Part shown: in pieces, positions 8,518-10,145 of the stretch
How the letters are laid out: every line of letters begins with the position of its first letter
Position numbering within the stretch: position 1 is the stretch's first letter
DNA from: Fragilaria radians
Lineage: Eukaryota > Bacillariophyta > Fragilariophyceae > Fragilariales > Fragilariaceae
NCBI GenBank assembly: GCA_900642245.1
Contig: CAAAJI010001181.1
Span: forward strand, 4,663 to 14,807
Length of the DNA stretch: 10,145 nt
Direction: 5' to 3'
Made by a program: the position numbers and the translations under genes
The notes under the pieces: generated by a model
What the model was told of the DNA's origin: nothing
The model's input: the letters and a program-made list of their open reading frames with translations, nothing else
Database searches by the model: none

Positions 8518-9211
8518 TTATTATAGCAGTCCTCGATTCGATCCGGTGCTGGATTGTAAAATGATGCTTTCCATTTATAAGAAATGCGTAATCTTCACTA
8601 AGTAAGGCTGGTGAATCATTGATCAAAGTTAAAAGTGTGGTAGATTTTTAAAGGATGGTTTACTTTGAACTATCCATGGTCAAATTTGTAATTATAAGCA
8701 TCTACTACTGCTTGCTATGCAATAACGGTTCAGGGTGTCTCCTTGTGTCGGTACGCGCACACATCTCTTAGTTTAATATTTGAATATTAAACTGCTATTG
8801 TTTACATCCTATTGTATTAAGGATGAGCTTTTTGATCCTTCAGCCAAGGTAGGTCAATACAAGAGAACAAAACCCTTTTTCTTAATTGGAAATCATGTTT
8901 TTTACTATCTCTTTTTAGTCATTGACAGGGTTGAGGTTGAGCTTTGGCATTCTCATTTTCTACGCAAATGCAGTCATTAAATGAAGATTTGTTCTGTGGA
9001 GCGGCAAGCAAAACCAAAATAAGACCATGGAAAAGAGATCTTTTTTGAAATTCAATGCTACAATGTTGACTCTTTGTTTCACAAAATATGTTCTTTTGAT
9101 GCAGTATCTGTCATCATGTTATACAGTTTGACACGAAAACATTATTACAAAGTCTAATGTATCTTGAGATTTCCGCTGATACTTAGGCATGAGACTGTAC
9201 ACAAGTTTGGA
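8518..9211. other. AT-rich intergenic, no gene recognised
   Basis: Besides the palindrome at 8770-8793, this holds a 66-codon plus frame ending at 8980 and an overlapping 65-codon minus frame (about 8896-9090). Neither has an ATG in a useful place nor convincing bias. GATTCGATCC at about 8535 resembles a tRNA B box but no cloverleaf can be drawn. Confidence 0.4.
8770..8793. repeat. 24-base near-perfect palindrome
   Basis: AGTTTAATATT and AATATTAAACT are exact reverse complements, 11 bases each, separated by TG. As DNA it could be a symmetric protein-binding site. As RNA the two-base spacer would force a few pairs open to make a loop. No neighbouring gene explains it. Confidence 0.7.
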
Positions 9212-9579
9212 TTAGAGGTCATGATTAAGCACAATTGAGGTTTTACAAAGTCTTGCACTAGGGCTATAGAATTGTGGAAAATTTTGCTCCATATTATCTT
9301 GGACCAACAAAGTCTTCAGTAGACCTTTAACATTTACTAGTTCATTAGTAACGCTCGCCATTAAGCACAGACCATCCACAAAGATTACTTTGCACCTTGT
9401 GAATGAAAGTAGTTCCATATTTGAAAATGCTAACTGTTTGAAAGTCATCCCTGAAATGAGTTATAAGAGATTGGGATGAGAGGATCAATGAGCATGATGT
9501 GGTCCACGAGATTTTTCATTATGGCATTCTTTTTTTTGTTGAACCCAAAGAGCGTCATAATGCTGATGTTGTTGGTCCA
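9212..9579 (-). pseudogene. Possible decayed minus-strand coding sequence with one frame change
   Basis: Two open minus-strand frames abut. The first, 9579-9445, starts just after TAA (contains MTLFGFNKKKNAIMKNLVDH); about 68 percent of its first codon positions are purines and C is frequent at third positions (about 39 percent), unusual in AT-rich surroundings. It ends at TGA 9445-9447. The second starts at ATG 9448-9446, overlapping that stop by the bases ATGA, and runs 78 codons to TAA 9212-9214 (contains KVIFVDGLCLMASVTNELVN); about two thirds of its first positions are purines. Together this is about 122 codons with a single frame change. It might be a gene damaged by one indel, or two chance frames. 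No family is recognised, and no membrane segment or known motif is clear. Confidence 0.33.
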
Positions 9580-10001
9580 TTAGTCCAGTAGTCATTTGGA
9601 AGATTGTCAATAAAGTGATCTTACTTATGTAGAGCAATATTTTGAGTCATTTAAAAGGTTAGATTAGTGTAGTAATTTTGTCAACAAACTGCCATAAAAT
9701 ATGCATCTTATATGTACTTAATTTCAATGAAGAATCATCTCAAGTGTTTCCCAAAGCAGAAACTGAGTTTGACATGCACTCTATGCCTAAGTGGAGTTGA
9801 ATACCACAGACACAGTGATTAAAGGGAATGTAGAATAACATCTATTGTATGGAACACCTCTGATGAAACCCAACATTTATAACATGAGATTACCTTTGTA
9901 CAATATTTGGCATCATTAATCAATTTTGTAAGTTAATATCTTGTTTACACTTAGACTTGAACTCCTTTTCAACAACCAAGTATTGCTGTCAAAAATTATA
10001 A
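9580..10001. other. AT-rich intergenic, no gene recognised
   Basis: Short open frames occur on both strands and all three minus frames give K/E-rich peptides, simply because parts of the minus strand are purine-rich. No motif, RNA gene or repeat can be defended. Confidence 0.4.
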
Positions 10002-10145
10002 TCAAACTTTGAAGAACTTTTTCCATGCAGACTTTTTCTTTGATCTTTCAAAAAATTCATTTAAGTCTCCTACTGGTGCAGAGTTAGCTTCATTTCTTGC
10101 TAGAGACATTACTCCAATGGATGGTCCAGGGGCTTCTATCCACTG
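10002..10145 (-). CDS. Possible C-terminal end of a gene running off the right edge
   Basis: The minus strand is open from the window edge to TGA 10002-10004, giving 47 residues (contains GPSIGVMSLARNEANSAPVG, and ends KKKSAWKKFFKV). G fills about 34 percent of first codon positions against about 15 percent of each other position, which favours coding. If real, this is the 3' end of a gene whose body lies outside the window. A plus-strand frame over 9961-10145 is also open to the edge and could be an exon after the acceptor-like TTCCATGCAG; it is F-rich and less convincing. Family unknown. Confidence 0.3.
   Translation of the reverse strand, partial: QWIEAPGPSIGVMSLARNEANSAPVGDLNEFFERSKKKSAWKKFFKV

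Noticed and set aside
8280..8530. Solo LTR covering the hairpin array
   Set aside because: Candidate TG/CA ends lack a matching target duplication, and no primer-binding site or polypurine tract adjoins.
8531..8556. tRNA-like T-arm or B box (GATTCGATCC)
   Set aside because: The flanking bases do not pair into a T stem or acceptor stem, and no anticodon arm or A box lies at the right distance.

Overview
The window is nuclear eukaryotic DNA, AT-rich outside the genes. It carries two recognisable housekeeping genes. One is split by a GT-AG intron and the other belongs to a Golgi tethering complex that prokaryotes lack. The style (compact introns, acidic low-complexity tails, one large intronless gene, AT-rich intergenic DNA) would suit a unicellular alga or another protist such as a diatom-like stramenopile, but nothing here fixes the lineage.

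Layout. At the left, bases 150-725 hold short coding-like stretches on the plus strand, broken by stops. Next, on the minus strand, is a two-exon gene for the transcription elongation factor Elf1/ELOF1 (741-1407, with a 220-base phase-0 intron). A divergent intergenic space of about 2 kb follows. Its right-hand part holds a decayed minus-strand coding sequence (about 2197-2905, possibly to 3212) with strong codon-position bias but several stops and frame changes. Then comes an intact 741-codon plus-strand gene for subunit 4 of the conserved oligomeric Golgi (COG) complex (3420-5645). Its 3' flank (5702-5972) again shows broken plus-strand coding traces. From about 6 kb to the right edge no intact gene is recognisable. 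That stretch holds weaker coding traces (6482-6733 plus, 9212-9579 minus), a dense cluster of hairpins (8299-8517), a 24-base near-perfect palindrome (8770-8793), and an open minus-strand frame running off the right edge (10002-10145).

Elf1 acts with RNA polymerase II in the nucleus and COG4 acts at Golgi membranes, so the two intact genes have no shared pathway. The most unusual content is the repeated presence of broken, unassigned coding traces between them and the hairpin cluster. I recognise no family for the broken sequences. All judgements on them come from codon-position counts made by eye.
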